Source of the DNA: Muraenolepis orangiensis
Taxonomy: Eukaryota > Chordata > Actinopteri > Gadiformes > Muraenolepididae
Assembly (NCBI GenBank): GCA_027704905.1
Contig: CM051000.1
Coordinates: forward strand, 18,771,364-18,835,363
DNA length: 64,000 nt
Reading direction: 5' to 3'
Shown: piece after piece, positions 13,162 to 22,829 of the stretch
Numbering within the stretch: the stretch's first letter is position 1
How the letters are laid out: the number at the start of each line of letters is the position of its first letter
Notes under the pieces: model-generated
What the model saw: the letters and a program-made list of their open reading frames with translations, nothing else
Database searches by the model: none
Told to the model about the DNA's origin: nothing
Position numbers and translations under genes: made by a program

Positions 13162-13465
13162 CATGGTGGATATTTCATCTTTGCATCAGCGACCGGGGGA
13201 TTTCATGGTCAGGGTCACCAAAGATATTCCAATAAAAAGGATCCTCCAGACAGACAGAACATGTCTAAATCTCCCTAAGAAACGTCCAATAAATCCCAGG
13301 CTGAATGAATAGGGTCGCTCCCTTTGGCCCGGAGGACGGAGACGGCCCGTTTGTATCTTACATCATTTAAAAACTAAAATAACTCAGAACAGCACGACCA
13401 AGTGTGCTGTGTGATGGATCACCGATGACACGGCGTCTTGCATTCATCTGAATCATTCCTGTAAC

Positions 13466-13720
13466 TTCAATTCAAGATTCAATAACTTTATTCGTCACAT
13501 ACATTACTAACACAGGACATGCACTGCAATGAAAGTGCCAATGCCGTGAAGAAATTGTGCGAAAAACAATAGAACATAGAAAAACTGCAATAAGCTATGT
13601 ACGGATATACAAATATATAAAATATATAAAAGTCAATGCAACAATATGAGTTACAATGAGTTACAATGAGTTGGGATATATATGAGTAAGTATTGGGTGC
13701 AGAAACTAGAAAAAAAATGA
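13466..13720 (-). mobile_element. LINE 3' tail fragment
   Basis: TTCAAGATTCAATAACTTTATT followed by CGTCACATAC is the reverse-strand start of a LINE 3' end (tail GAATCTTGAA). The interior is AT-rich with no coding remnant. Confidence 0.45.
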
Positions 13721-13739
13721 TATGGTCACGTATAAGTAT

Positions 13740-13950
13740 GTGTGTATCCTATATACTATATATGTATATATTTGTGTGTGCGTGTGCATGTGTGTCTGTG
13801 TGTGCGTGTGCGTGTGTGCGTGTGTGTGTGTGCGTGTGTGTGTGTGCGTGTGGGCATGAGATGGGCAGTGTGTTGGACTTGGTGTGTGTGTGTCTGTGTG
13901 TGCGTGTCGTGTGCGTGTGTGTGCGTGTGGGCATGAGATGGGCTAGTGTG
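13740..13950. repeat. GTGTGC-rich duplicated tract
   Basis: GT/GTGC repeats. A unit containing GTGGGCATGAGATGGGC..GTGTTGGACTTGGTG occurs twice, near 13,850 and 13,927. Confidence 0.8.
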
Positions 13951-14099
13951 TTGGACTTGGTGAGGGCTGTAAATGGAAAAAAACCTCTGTTGTTGTGACC
14001 ATCTATGCCCCACATATGTTGATTGAAAAACAGGTATTCTCTGTAACACCTCAACCCCCGAGCCGCTAGACATAAGAGGAGTGGGCTCTTTCAACCTGA

Positions 14100-14463
14100 G
14101 GTGCCTTACTACTGTTGTGTATTCCTTAGCCCAGTCTGGCATCCTGCCCCCCCCCTTACATGGAGATGAGCTGGGGCGGGTTCATAGAATTAGCATCACC
14201 TATTGTGTCTAAACTGTTGAAAAGAGAGACGCTCTTGTAAAGTGCGCTGGACTTCTATCTACACGCATTGCGAGACTTGTGGTGAGACAATTCCCGGACC
14301 GAGCGACGACGAGCGATCGACCTATTGATTGTTTAGGTGTTTTTACCTGTTTATATTAAAATACCATAGTTAAGACTTATTTCGTTGTGGATGGACCTTA
14401 TTCTGTAGAACAGTTTTCAGTATAGCCCACTGGGACGTGTTGCCGCAGAACTTCTCCACCACA
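14100..14463 (+). repeat. Candidate 5' LTR (3' part) of the retrovirus
   Basis: Lies directly upstream of the primer binding site. It has an ATTAAA polyadenylation-like signal near 14,356 and ends in a CA (CCACCACA). The start is uncertain because no second LTR copy exists in the window for comparison. Confidence 0.5.
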
Positions 14464-14467
14464 AACT

Positions 14468-14483
14468 TGGTGTCAGAAGTGGG
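14468..14483 (+). promoter_or_regulatory. Primer binding site matching tRNA-Leu
   Basis: TGGTGTCAGAAGTGGG is complementary to the 3' end (..CCCACTTCTGACACCA) of a leucine tRNA. It lies a few bases after the LTR end, as expected for the minus-strand primer site. Confidence 0.8.
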
Positions 14484-14898
14484 GATCGTCGCTCTCCCAC
14501 GAGGATCCTCCGGGTGAACAAAGCGGACTGACTAATCATCCCTACGGGCCTCTCCACGAGGAAGCCAGCTCCTGAAAACCCCGGAGGCCTCCGGCAGGGT
14601 GCACGATCCGGACTCATGAAAATAAGGTGAGGGGAGCCACACGTTAGTAATAACTAGATTCATAAGATTGGTGTTGTTTTTTCATTTCGCTGTTATAACT
14701 AATTATAAGACTAGGCCCCGTCTCTGACGTGAAATTGCACAGGAGGTTACCGTGTGCGTAACGGAGGTGGACCGTATAGATAACGTGGATGTACCGTGTG
14801 AGTACGGAGGGGACCGGTATATAAAAAATAGCACGGATGTACCGGGTGTTTTTTGAGTACGGAGGGCACCGTATGACCGTTATAAAATAATTGTGATC

Positions 14899-15561
14899 AT
14901 GGGACAACATCAAAGTATAAAGACTCCGACCCGTTCTCGTTTGAATTGCATCATCATGGAAAAAGCATTTGGTCCGGCGGTAGTACGCTCCGTCGCAGAT
15001 TGGGAGAGTCTGGGTTGGCCTATTGGAAGCTTAAACGTAACACACTTGTGTCAATTAGAGAAGGACATTAGAAAGAAGCAAAAATACATTGCAACCGCTA
15101 AGAATAAGAAAGGTAGATATCAAGGAGATTGGGAAATGTATTCTCTGTGGTGGGCTGAGGGAAACAGGCGGGCAGCGCAATTAGCGCAGCGGGAGGGACC
15201 TAACCTGCCTGTGTCTAGTTTTGTTGAATTAGATGCGGACCTGGACGCCGCACCACCCCACCACCTTCCGCATGTCCCAAAACCAGTTCTGGCACCCGCT
15301 CCAGCGTGGGGCCGACAAGCAGCAAGCGAGGAGGCGTTGGGAAGGGTGGATGAGATGGTCAGAAGGGAGGTGTCCCACACCTCGGAGCTCAAGGGCCTCC
15401 GCAAGGAGCTGCAGGACTTTGAGGACAAGCAGCAGACCATGCAAAAGGAGCTGATGGCCCTCAAGGACAAGCTGAAGAAGACCAAGAGGGACCCAGCCCC
15501 GGCCAGGGCAAAGAGGCTGGGTAATAAACCAACTACCCAGTCGGACACGAGGGACCTCTGA
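14899..15561 (+). pseudogene. gag: Retroviral gag, N-terminal (matrix) part
   Basis: The frame begins MGQHQS, a typical N-myristoylation context (Gly2, Ser6). A basic matrix-like domain with Trp residues follows (about residues 25-90), then a Pro-rich linker. A Lys/Glu-rich coiled coil of about 60 residues leads up to a stop at 15,559-15,561. Upstream in-frame codons exist, but the Met before GQHQ is the sensible start. The rest of gag lies beyond a small repeat insertion. The role in an intact virus would be virion assembly at the plasma membrane; this copy is broken. Confidence 0.75.
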
Positions 15562-15589
15562 TGACCGCAGTGACGAAGAGGTGGTTAGC

Positions 15590-15766
15590 TGCCCCTTGGT
15601 GGAGGTTGCGGGCCATTTTTTTTTAAACTTGTTTTTTAACCTGTGATTCCTGCAAATGGTTTTCTTTATCTTTTTATTTTTTATTTTTTATTATGTACTG
15701 TAGCACTTTGAGATTTGTTTAAAATGTAAAGTGCAATACAAATTAAATTTATTATTATTATTATGA
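15590..15766 (+). mobile_element. Small SINE-like insertion inside gag
   Basis: A T-rich stretch carries GTAGCACTTTGAGATTTG, AAAGTGCAATACAAATTAAA and a (TTA)n tail. This is the usual 3' end of a common fish short interspersed repeat. It sits between two gag segments, so it most likely inserted after the retrovirus did. Confidence 0.55.
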
Positions 15767-15789
15767 GGTACCGATGCTGGTATTTCGGG

Positions 15790-16660
15790 CCTAGTCCCAC
15801 AAAGAAATTAAGGCTATGGTGGAGCCACTCAGCAAGCCATTGGAAGGAGGTGGACGAGCATTCTACAACAGACTCCTACCCCTGGTGCGGGAGGTGAGGC
15901 CTACCATAGGTGAGCTCCGACGTCTGCTTACAATCCATCTAGGTGCCGACATTGGAAGAATTGAGCAGGCCCTACCATCTGAGCACGCACAGCTCCGACT
16001 GATCGACCTCACATACGATGGCGCCCGTAACCAGCCATACTGTCAGCAGATGGATGCCCTTGGGGTCGCACTCGAGAGGGCCTATCCGGTCAATACTAAC
16101 CTTAATAAGATAGGAACTATCAAACAGGCAGATGGAGAGGGCACACCTTCCTTACACGGCTGACCCAAGCCTTCAATGAGAACAGCGGCATGGTGAGGCC
16201 TGCAAACGACGAACCAGGTCTTTGGGAGAACCACATGAAATTGTACTTCCTGCAAGGCTTGCACAAAGGTACCGCCGATAAGATAAGAGACTCGTTGATT
16301 GGATATGAGGATGCACGTCTTTCTGAGCTTGTTCGAAATGCAGCTCATTACGAGCTGAGAGCGAAAGAGGAAAGAGAGAGAGAGGCAGAGAACAGAAGGA
16401 GAGCGGGGGAGATGCAAGACCTCGACCTACACAACGCCGACCTCACCATGTACTGGGGGGCTGCCCAAAATCACGGGAGAAGCAGAGACAGAAGGAACAG
16501 GGAAGGCACCCGCCCACGACCATTCCACTCCAAGGACATGTTACAACTGGTAAAATTGGACACTGGGCTAGAGAGTGCCCTGTGCCTGACCACAGAAAGG
16601 GCGATCGCCGTAGGGACCAGTGGAAGGGGTACCAGAGACCTCACCAGGATTTACTAGACG
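15790..16660 (+). pseudogene. gag: Retroviral gag, capsid and nucleocapsid part
   Basis: The capsid-like frame (15,816-16,163) is broken by a shift near 16,145. It continues at 16,190-16,657 with the C-terminal capsid half and a charged Arg/Glu stretch. A CCHC zinc-knuckle-like region near 16,540-16,580 is put out of frame by a small indel. The segment ends just before the protease. Confidence 0.65.
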
Positions 16661-16749
16661 GGGAAGGAGGAAAGGTGGTGGATCTGGTGGTGACGGTGGA
16701 TCCAGGCCCGGACGAGAGTAGGAGACAGCACAAGGAAAGTACCGCACCA

Positions 16750-17053
16750 GACACACACACACACATTTCACAACAGATTACACATTTGCACCTGCCAGCG
16801 ACATATGCATACTTAGAACTAACACCATGGCGTTCTCTTCCCCTGATAACATTGACAATAGAAGGAGCTGAGACAGAGTTTCTTGTGGATTCAGGCGCCA
16901 CACATTTGGTTATACAGAAAAGGCATTTTTCTAATGTTAAAGTAACCAAGCGAATGGTGCGGGCTGCAACCGCATCAGGTGTGGTGGTAAATGAGCCATT
17001 CACAGTCCCACTGAGGTGTGTTGACGCAGATGGCACCTCGCTCAAACATTAAT
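16750..17053 (+). pseudogene. pro: Retroviral aspartic protease remnant
   Basis: Contains the active-site motif FLVDSGATH (DSG in place of the commoner DTG) preceded by a hydrophobic strand. The frame then closes at 17,050-17,052. A continuation in another frame (17,018-17,599) carries a LFGRDLMCRLG motif, typical of the C-terminal part of retroviral proteases, and leads toward pol. Confidence 0.7.
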
Positions 17054-17829
17054 TTCTTTATTCAACATGTGCCATTAAATCTGTTCGGAAGAGACCTTAT
17101 GTGTCGGTTGGGGTTGCGGATTGAATCCACTCCGAATGGTGTGGTGGTGTCAAAACCCGAACCAATAACGCATGCAATGGTTAAATGTGACTCTGACATC
17201 CCTAAGTACGTTTACTTCTATGGTTTGATCCCTACGGCGATAGGGGCAGTTAATCAGCAGTTAGTAGACATGGCTAAGGACAGAGCAATCCCAGGGGCCC
17301 AACACATGCATCCACAAGAACTACACTGCACCACACACATATCGGAAGGGCAAGATGAGCGATATGAAGAAAAGTGGTTTGGTCAGGCAGAGAGGTTACA
17401 GATCAAAGACATCTATTGGTCAGGAGCCCGGTGTGCAGCAGAAGTGGACTTTATCCAACCCAGATCATCCATTGATCACATAAAAACAATTCATTCTCGC
17501 CCCAACAACAGGTTGGAGCGGCCGATGTGGTGCAATGATAATCTTTTTCCTTTTGATGTCCCAGGACCATTCCCCCACGTGTCCCTCTCCAAAGGATGAA
17601 GGGACCAGCGGAGGGATTTGGGCCCCTGGGTGGCTAAGTGCAGAGAGGCTGAGGGATGGACGGCCACCGGGGAGGGAGATGTGTACATGACAGAAGTACA
17701 CAGGAAAAGGGTTTTCAAACAGACATATTGTGCATTTGTGTGGGGGAAACATGACATTTTGTTGAGAGGGAACAGGGAACATGATTCATTTGACAGTCTG
17801 ATGGTGTCAGCAGATGTAGCACAGGAAGA

Positions 17830-18940
17830 AATTCCTTAGCTACAGAATGTGCCTGCATCCCTTTGGGCTAAGGGGAAATATGATGTGGGACTGATTAAAA
17901 GTGTGCAACCCGTGGAGGTGGATCCGAAATCAGATTATCGACCATGCGCACATCAGTATCCGTTGAAGAGAGAAGCGATAAAAGGGATTACACTGGTGTT
18001 CAGGTCACTACTAGATGCAGGAGTGATTAGACCATGCGACAACTAACCAGTGAGAACACCAATCTTCCCAGTGAAGAAGATCAGGCCAGAAGGTGAGCCA
18101 GCAGATTGGAGGTTTGTACAGGATTTGAAGGTAGTAAATGCAGCAGTGCATCCACGGGCGCCAGTGGTACCTAATCTTTACACCATACTTTCTCAAATAC
18201 CAGACAATACAAATATATTTTCTGTGATATATCTGTCTAATGCATTATTTTCTGTACCGGTACACCCAGACAGCCAGTTCTGGTTCGCTTTCACCTTTGA
18301 AGGAAAGACCTTCACCTGGACCAGACTTCCCCAAGGGTACTGTGAGTCCCCAACCATTTACAATGCTGCCCTTCAGGCAGAAGATCTAGAACTTCTGTTT
18401 GAGACCGTGGTTTTACAGTATGCTGATGACCTGCTGTTATGTTCACCCTCTGAGCAGGCATGCAAAGCAGACACAGTGGCCCTCTTGTGCCAATTGCATG
18501 ACAAAGGACACAAGGTCAGCAGAAAGAAACTCCAGTGGTGCAAGGAGAAGGTAATCCTCCTGGGTCACTCTCTGACCCTGGGGGAGAAAACACTCACATC
18601 AACACGTGTGATTGCTATTCAGCAGATACCTAAGCCCATCACAGTAAAACAAATGCTCAGTTTTCTTGGAATGACATCCTACTGCAGGCAATTCATTCTA
18701 GATTACAGCACCCTGGAGAGCCCGCTGAGCGCAATCGCACACGGGCCTGACCTGACCTCCCACAGCAGGGTCAAGTGGACGCCAGAAGCAGAGGCTGCGT
18801 TCACAGAGATGAAATTAGCACTTTCATCACCCCCGACTTTAGGCCTTCCAGATTCGACCAAACCTTTCATTCAGATGGAAGACGTTAAAGGGAACTTTAT
18901 GACGTCAGCGTTGACACAAGAGCATGGGGGGGGCGACTGA
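17830..18940 (+). pseudogene. pol: Retroviral reverse transcriptase remnant
   Basis: The fingers start near 17,850 with a SDYRP..QYPLKREA motif, then a stop at 18,044-18,046. The frame resumes at 18,050 and runs 296 residues. Visible motifs are WRFVQDLK, LPQGYCESP (palm) and QYADDLLL with the catalytic YADD, then the thumb and connection (LLGHSLT, FLGMTSYCRQFI). The run ends in a stop at 18,938-18,940 after a G-run. The motif set fits gamma/epsilon-type retroviruses. Not functional as it stands, because of stops and shifts. Confidence 0.85.
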
Positions 18941-18954
18941 GGCCGACAGCCTAT

Positions 18955-19835
18955 TTTTCCAGCAGGTTGGATCCGGTGGCAGCAGGGCTACCAAGGTGCC
19001 AGAAAGCAGTAGCCGCAGCAGAGAAAGCTGTTGTGGCTTCAAGAGATTTTGTAGACTACTCACCACTAACCTTGCTAGTCCCACACGCAGTTGCAGCTTT
19101 GTTATTGGAACAGAAGACATCCAGGCTATCAGCAGCCAGATGGCTGCGGTACAACAACAGCCTGTTGGATACCCCAAACATCACTGTTAAACGATGCAAT
19201 GTCCTTAACACAGCTACTTTGCTTCCGATTGAAGGAGATGGCAAACCGCATGATTGGTGTGCTATTGTGTCTGCTGTTTGTTCCCCTAGGATTGACCTTA
19301 AGGAACACGCCATCCCAAACGCAGAGGAAGAACTGTTCGTAGATGGCTCTGCCTCCCGAGACAGGGCCACAGGGGCGAATTGCGTTGGGTTTGCGTAGTA
19401 GTAACAGCACACACAACGGTCGACAGTGGTAGATTACCGGCCAACTACTCTGCACAGGCAGCGGAGTTGATTGCACTCACACAGGCATGTAGGCATGCAG
19501 AAGGCAGGCGTGTTAACATCTACACGGACAGCAGGTACGCGTTTGGAGTGGTGCACGACTTCGGCACACTCTGGAAACAGCGAGGCTTCCTAACATCGTC
19601 AGGCAAGCACATCATGCACCACAATCTAATATCAGAACTATTAGAGGCTATCTTGCTGCCTAACCAGATTGCGGTCATCAAATGCAATGCACACACAGGT
19701 AACTCGGACACCGTGTCCAGAGGTAACGTGTTAGCTGATGCCGCCGCAAAGCTCGCTGCAGGACAACATTCCCCTGTAGCGACCGCGGCGTCATTACAAA
19801 CCGATGCGTCACCATGTAGCGAGTTCTCCTTGCAG
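18955..19835 (+). pseudogene. pol: Retroviral connection and RNase H remnant
   Basis: Frame changes occur near 18,960 and 19,390. The RNase H core shows LFVDGSASRD (first acidic residue), AELIALTQA (Glu), IYTDSRYAFG (Asp) and a C-terminal NVLADAAAK. These are the expected D-E-D-D order of an RNase H fold. Confidence 0.8.
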
Positions 19836-20110
19836 GACATGCAGCAGCAGGCTAAACCACACGAGACGGCAACGTGGGCACGGGTGGGGTGCGTTAAAGA
19901 GGAGGGAGTGTGGAGGGCCCCCCGGGTGGGAAACCTTGCCTACCAGCATGGTCATTTCCATATTACGCTAAATTGACACATGGGCGAGACCACGTGTCAA
20001 AAGGAGGGATGGACAATGCCTTACAACAACATTGGTTCACAAAAGGGTTCTCGGAGTACTATAAAGCATTTTGTGTGTTAATAAGGTCATCATGTTGTAC
20101 ATTCATTCCA
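19836..20110 (+). pseudogene. pol: Integrase N-terminal zinc-domain remnant
   Basis: LTHGRDHVSKGGM provides the two His of the HHCC domain, followed about 30 residues later by a degraded Cys pair. The DDE core that should follow is absent, and the sequence passes straight to the env tail. Confidence 0.6.
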
Positions 20111-20355
20111 GATAACGATTGATCAGGCGATGCATAACCTAACAGCCCTCCGCCACATCATGCGCAGCGAAAAAAACCAGACGACAACTGGTTTTGGGAA
20201 ACTCTTTCATCTTGGAAGGAGTGGGTTGCATTGGCAGGGATTTGGGTGGGGGACTTTTAGTGTTTCTTTGCATATGCATATCATGTGGTATTCCTTGTAT
20301 TCGAAGCATGATAGACAAGACTTTGAACAAGAGCATAACACATGCGTTTGTGTCG
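20111..20355 (+). pseudogene. env: Retroviral env transmembrane anchor and tail remnant
   Basis: A short segment reads QAMHNLTALRH, then (after a shift) a Gly-rich hydrophobic stretch near 20,225-20,300. It ends in Cys-containing ISCGIPCIRSMI, which resembles the membrane anchor and short cytoplasmic tail of class I retroviral TM proteins. The surface subunit and fusion region are missing. Confidence 0.55.
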
Positions 20356-20530
20356 GCTGGCACTGACGCGGGACAGGCGAGTAGTCTGGATACCGGGACA
20401 TCGGAGTAAACAAATCTGTCCAGAGAGTACAAAGTCAAAGTAGTAAGTAGTACGACCTAGCCCCGAAGTAACGAGACGCCAGGGTATATATACCCCCAGG
20501 TGAGGTGATGGGCATCCACTGGGACTCGGG
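20356..20530 (-). mobile_element. Gypsy-type LTR fragment, same family as 29.25 and 36.3 kb
   Basis: Read on the - strand it has CACCTCACCTGGGGGTATAT followed by ACCC (TATA region), a TCGTTAC segment and GATGTCCCGGTATCCAGACT. All are found in the same order in the LTR at 36,294-36,940. Both ends are truncated. Confidence 0.6.
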
Positions 20531-21039
20531 AACACACACACGACAGTGCGCAAGTTGCAGCGCAGGAGCTGAGGAGGAGAGGTTTCTCCGTGGAGATACC
20601 AGACCGCAAAGCTTCGGAGCTAAATTTGGAGATGGAGCGTCTGAACCAGACCAAGACATGGCAGCGCGTCAAAGAGAGGAGTGCAGGTGGGGCCGAGACC
20701 GCGAGCAGAGTAAAGAAGAGGCTACAGGAGTATGAACGGATCCCTCCCTAGACCAACTGATTCATACCTTTGTCACGACTTCATTTGGATTACATAAATG
20801 CTATCGGATGTCGTTGGACTACTAGGATGCGTGAGATGACGTGTTTCACCGCTAGTGAGGGGCCCTCCAGGAGGAGGCTTTCCCCTTTCCCTGCCAACGG
20901 GGACTTAGGGTGGTGAGGAATCACCCTTCTTTGGAAGTTTACGTTTTTCTTTTTACGTTCTACGTTCACTACATGCAGGCCAGATGTTCAGGTCTGTGTA
21001 GTTTTCAGTTGTCTGGAGTTTTGTGAATGCAAGAGATCG
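20531..21039. other. Unassigned sequence before the L1
   Basis: An open + strand frame of about 65 codons ends at 20,750. It is charged (for example ELNLEMERLNQTK), but I do not recognise it. It may be 5' sequence of the L1 or another repeat. Confidence 0.3.
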
Positions 21040-21049
21040 GGTCATTTGA

Positions 21050-21511
21050 ATGCTGTGTAATAATATAAAATTGGTGTCACTTAATGTAAATGGGATGAAT
21101 AATCCAGTTAAAAGGAGCAAGGTCCTGGCTAAATTGAAAAAAGAAAAGGCTCAAGTACTATTTTTACAAGAAACCCATCTGCCTCAACAGGAGCATGAGA
21201 AATTAAAACGCTTTGGTTTTAGAAATACATTCTATAGTTCCTACAAACCTAGCCAGAAGAGGGGAGGGGCTATCCTTATCTCAAATGCAATACCATTTGA
21301 ACGACATAAATAAGTTAGGGACAAAGAGGGACAATATGTATTCGTGAAAGGAAAACATGAAAACGCAGTGGTGACATTGGTTAATGTATATGCCCCCCCA
21401 GAGAGTACCAAATTTATTTTTAAAACTCAGTTTGACGTCACTGCATTAGAGACTGAGGGTATCTTGATATGTGGAGGGGATTGTAATGTGGTCCTGAATC
21501 ATACCATAGAC
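21050..21511 (+). pseudogene. L1 ORF2, endonuclease N-terminal half
   Basis: LVSLNVNGMNNPVKR and LFLQETHL are the first conserved blocks of the APE-type endonuclease of L1 LINEs (Asn and Glu active-site residues). A stop at 21,310 precedes VTLVNVYAPPES and ILICGGDCNVVLNH. The frame then runs into the hAT inserted at 21,512. In a live element this enzyme nicks target DNA for target-primed reverse transcription. Confidence 0.8.
21504..21511. repeat. hAT target-site duplication, left copy
   Basis: CCATAGAC, identical to 27,367-27,374. Eight bases is the hAT length. Confidence 0.9.
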
Positions 21512-21721
21512 CAGACCTGGCCACATCCGGCCCTTTGGCCGAATGTGGCCGGCCTGCGTGAGGTCAATCGTAAATTATAACAAATACTTTTATTATTACT
21601 ATTATTTATTTATTTATTTATTTATTATTTTAATTATTTTGAAAAGGGTGCCGGTTTTTTTTAATTGACATACTGCGTTGAACACAGGTGCTTCAAGTGA
21701 TGCTGCCGGCTAGCCTTCAAA

Positions 21722-22667
21722 ATGTCAGCTCACGCCAAAAAAAGAAAGATTGATACTGAATGGCGCGTTTTCAAGAAGACATGGACTGCTCAGTATTCAT
21801 TAAGAAGACATGGACTGCTCAGTATTTATTTACAGAAGTCAAAGGTAAAGCCGTGTGCTTAGTTTGTGGTACGCAGGTCGCTGTGTTCAAGGATTATAAT
21901 TTGAGTCGTCACTATGTGACTAAACACGCAGAGAAATACAAGAACTTGTCTGATGAAGAGCAAAGGAGTCGGATGCTTTGCTCGCTATGCTGCAAAACCA
22001 ACAAGGACTTTTTACAAAACATTGCACATCCAGAAATGCAGCTGTCAAGACAAGTTATGTCTTATCCCACAAAATCGCTAGAAAAACTAAACCGTTTTCT
22101 GATGGAGAGTTTATTAAGGAGTGTTTGTTGCACTCTGCAGCAATAATATGCCCGGAGAAAAAGGAGGCATATGACAATGTGGCCCTCTCCCGACGCACTG
22201 TAACGAGGAGGATTGAGGACATCGCGGGGAATCTTGAGCTTCAGCTGCAGAACAGAGTGGTCAATTTTGGCTTTTTTTCCTTGGCGAGAGAGAGCTGCGA
22301 TGTACATGACACTGCCCAGCTACTCATCTTCTTACGTGGGATAACTACGGATTTCAAAATCACGGAGGAGCTGGCAGCCATGCATTCAATGAACAGGGAG
22401 TGATTTGTTCACGGAGGTAAATGCATGTTTGGATAAGCTGGGACTGAAATGGGACAAGCTAGCAGGTGTGACAACGGATGGTTGTCCGAATCTGATGGGG
22501 AAAAATGTTGGACTTTTGAAGAGAATGCAGGATAAAGTGACAGAAATTAACCCTGAACAGAAATTAGTATTTTTGCATTGTATTATACATCAAGAAGTGT
22601 TGTGTAAGTCAGTGTTAAAAATTGACCATGTTGTTGATGTTGTAACTAAAATTGTTAACTTCATCAG
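21722..22667 (+). pseudogene. hAT transposase, N-terminal part
   Basis: Starts MSAHAKKRKID, and a BED-type zinc finger follows (CLVCGTQ..H..KHA). Further blocks are KPFSDGEF, ALSRRTVTRRIEDI and VTTDGCPNLMGKNVGLLKRM, a segment of the RNase H-like transposase core. Several frameshifts and an internal short duplication near 21,760-21,830 are visible. The coding sequence is cut at 22,667 by the Gypsy insertion and continues at 26,114. Closest to the transposase that gave rise to vertebrate GTF2IRD2. Confidence 0.85.
22663..22667. repeat. Gypsy target-site duplication, left copy
   Basis: ATCAG, matched by 26,114-26,118. Removing the Gypsy and one copy restores the hAT frame across the junction. 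Confidence 0.9.
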
Positions 22668-22813
22668 TGATATGTTCGAATAATGGAGAATGAGACGGGA
22701 GTTAACGTTGGAGTTGAGTCTACTCCATTTAATGAACACACACAATCAAACAAGATCCGATATATCACATTGCGCATTGATACCGTGCACTGAGTGTAGT
22801 GCCAGATGTAACA
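22668..22813 (-). repeat. 3' LTR of the Gypsy element
   Basis: 146 bp, starting TGTTACATCTGGCACTACAC on the - strand and ending ..CATATCA (TG..CA). It is preceded by a purine tract, GAGGGGGGGGGAAA, the plus-strand primer site. Confidence 0.85.
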
Positions 22814-22829
22814 TTTCCCCCCCCCTCAC

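Larger units (their letters stand above)
14100..20355 (+). mobile_element. Decayed endogenous retrovirus
   Basis: In order: a 5' LTR end, a primer binding site, a gag with N-terminal myristoylation signal, a DSGA protease, a YADD reverse transcriptase, RNase H, a piece of the integrase zinc domain, and the env membrane anchor and tail. The integrase core and most of env are missing, and no 3' LTR was found. Every frame carries stops or shifts. The RT and env tail resemble class I (gamma/epsilon-like) fish retroviruses; that assignment is inference. The element is followed on the right by a Gypsy LTR fragment and an L1. Confidence 0.85.

Noticed and set aside
20130..20960. A 3' LTR for the endogenous retrovirus
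   Set aside because: No segment repeats the 14,100-14,463 sequence; the DNA here matches the Gypsy LTR family or is unassigned.
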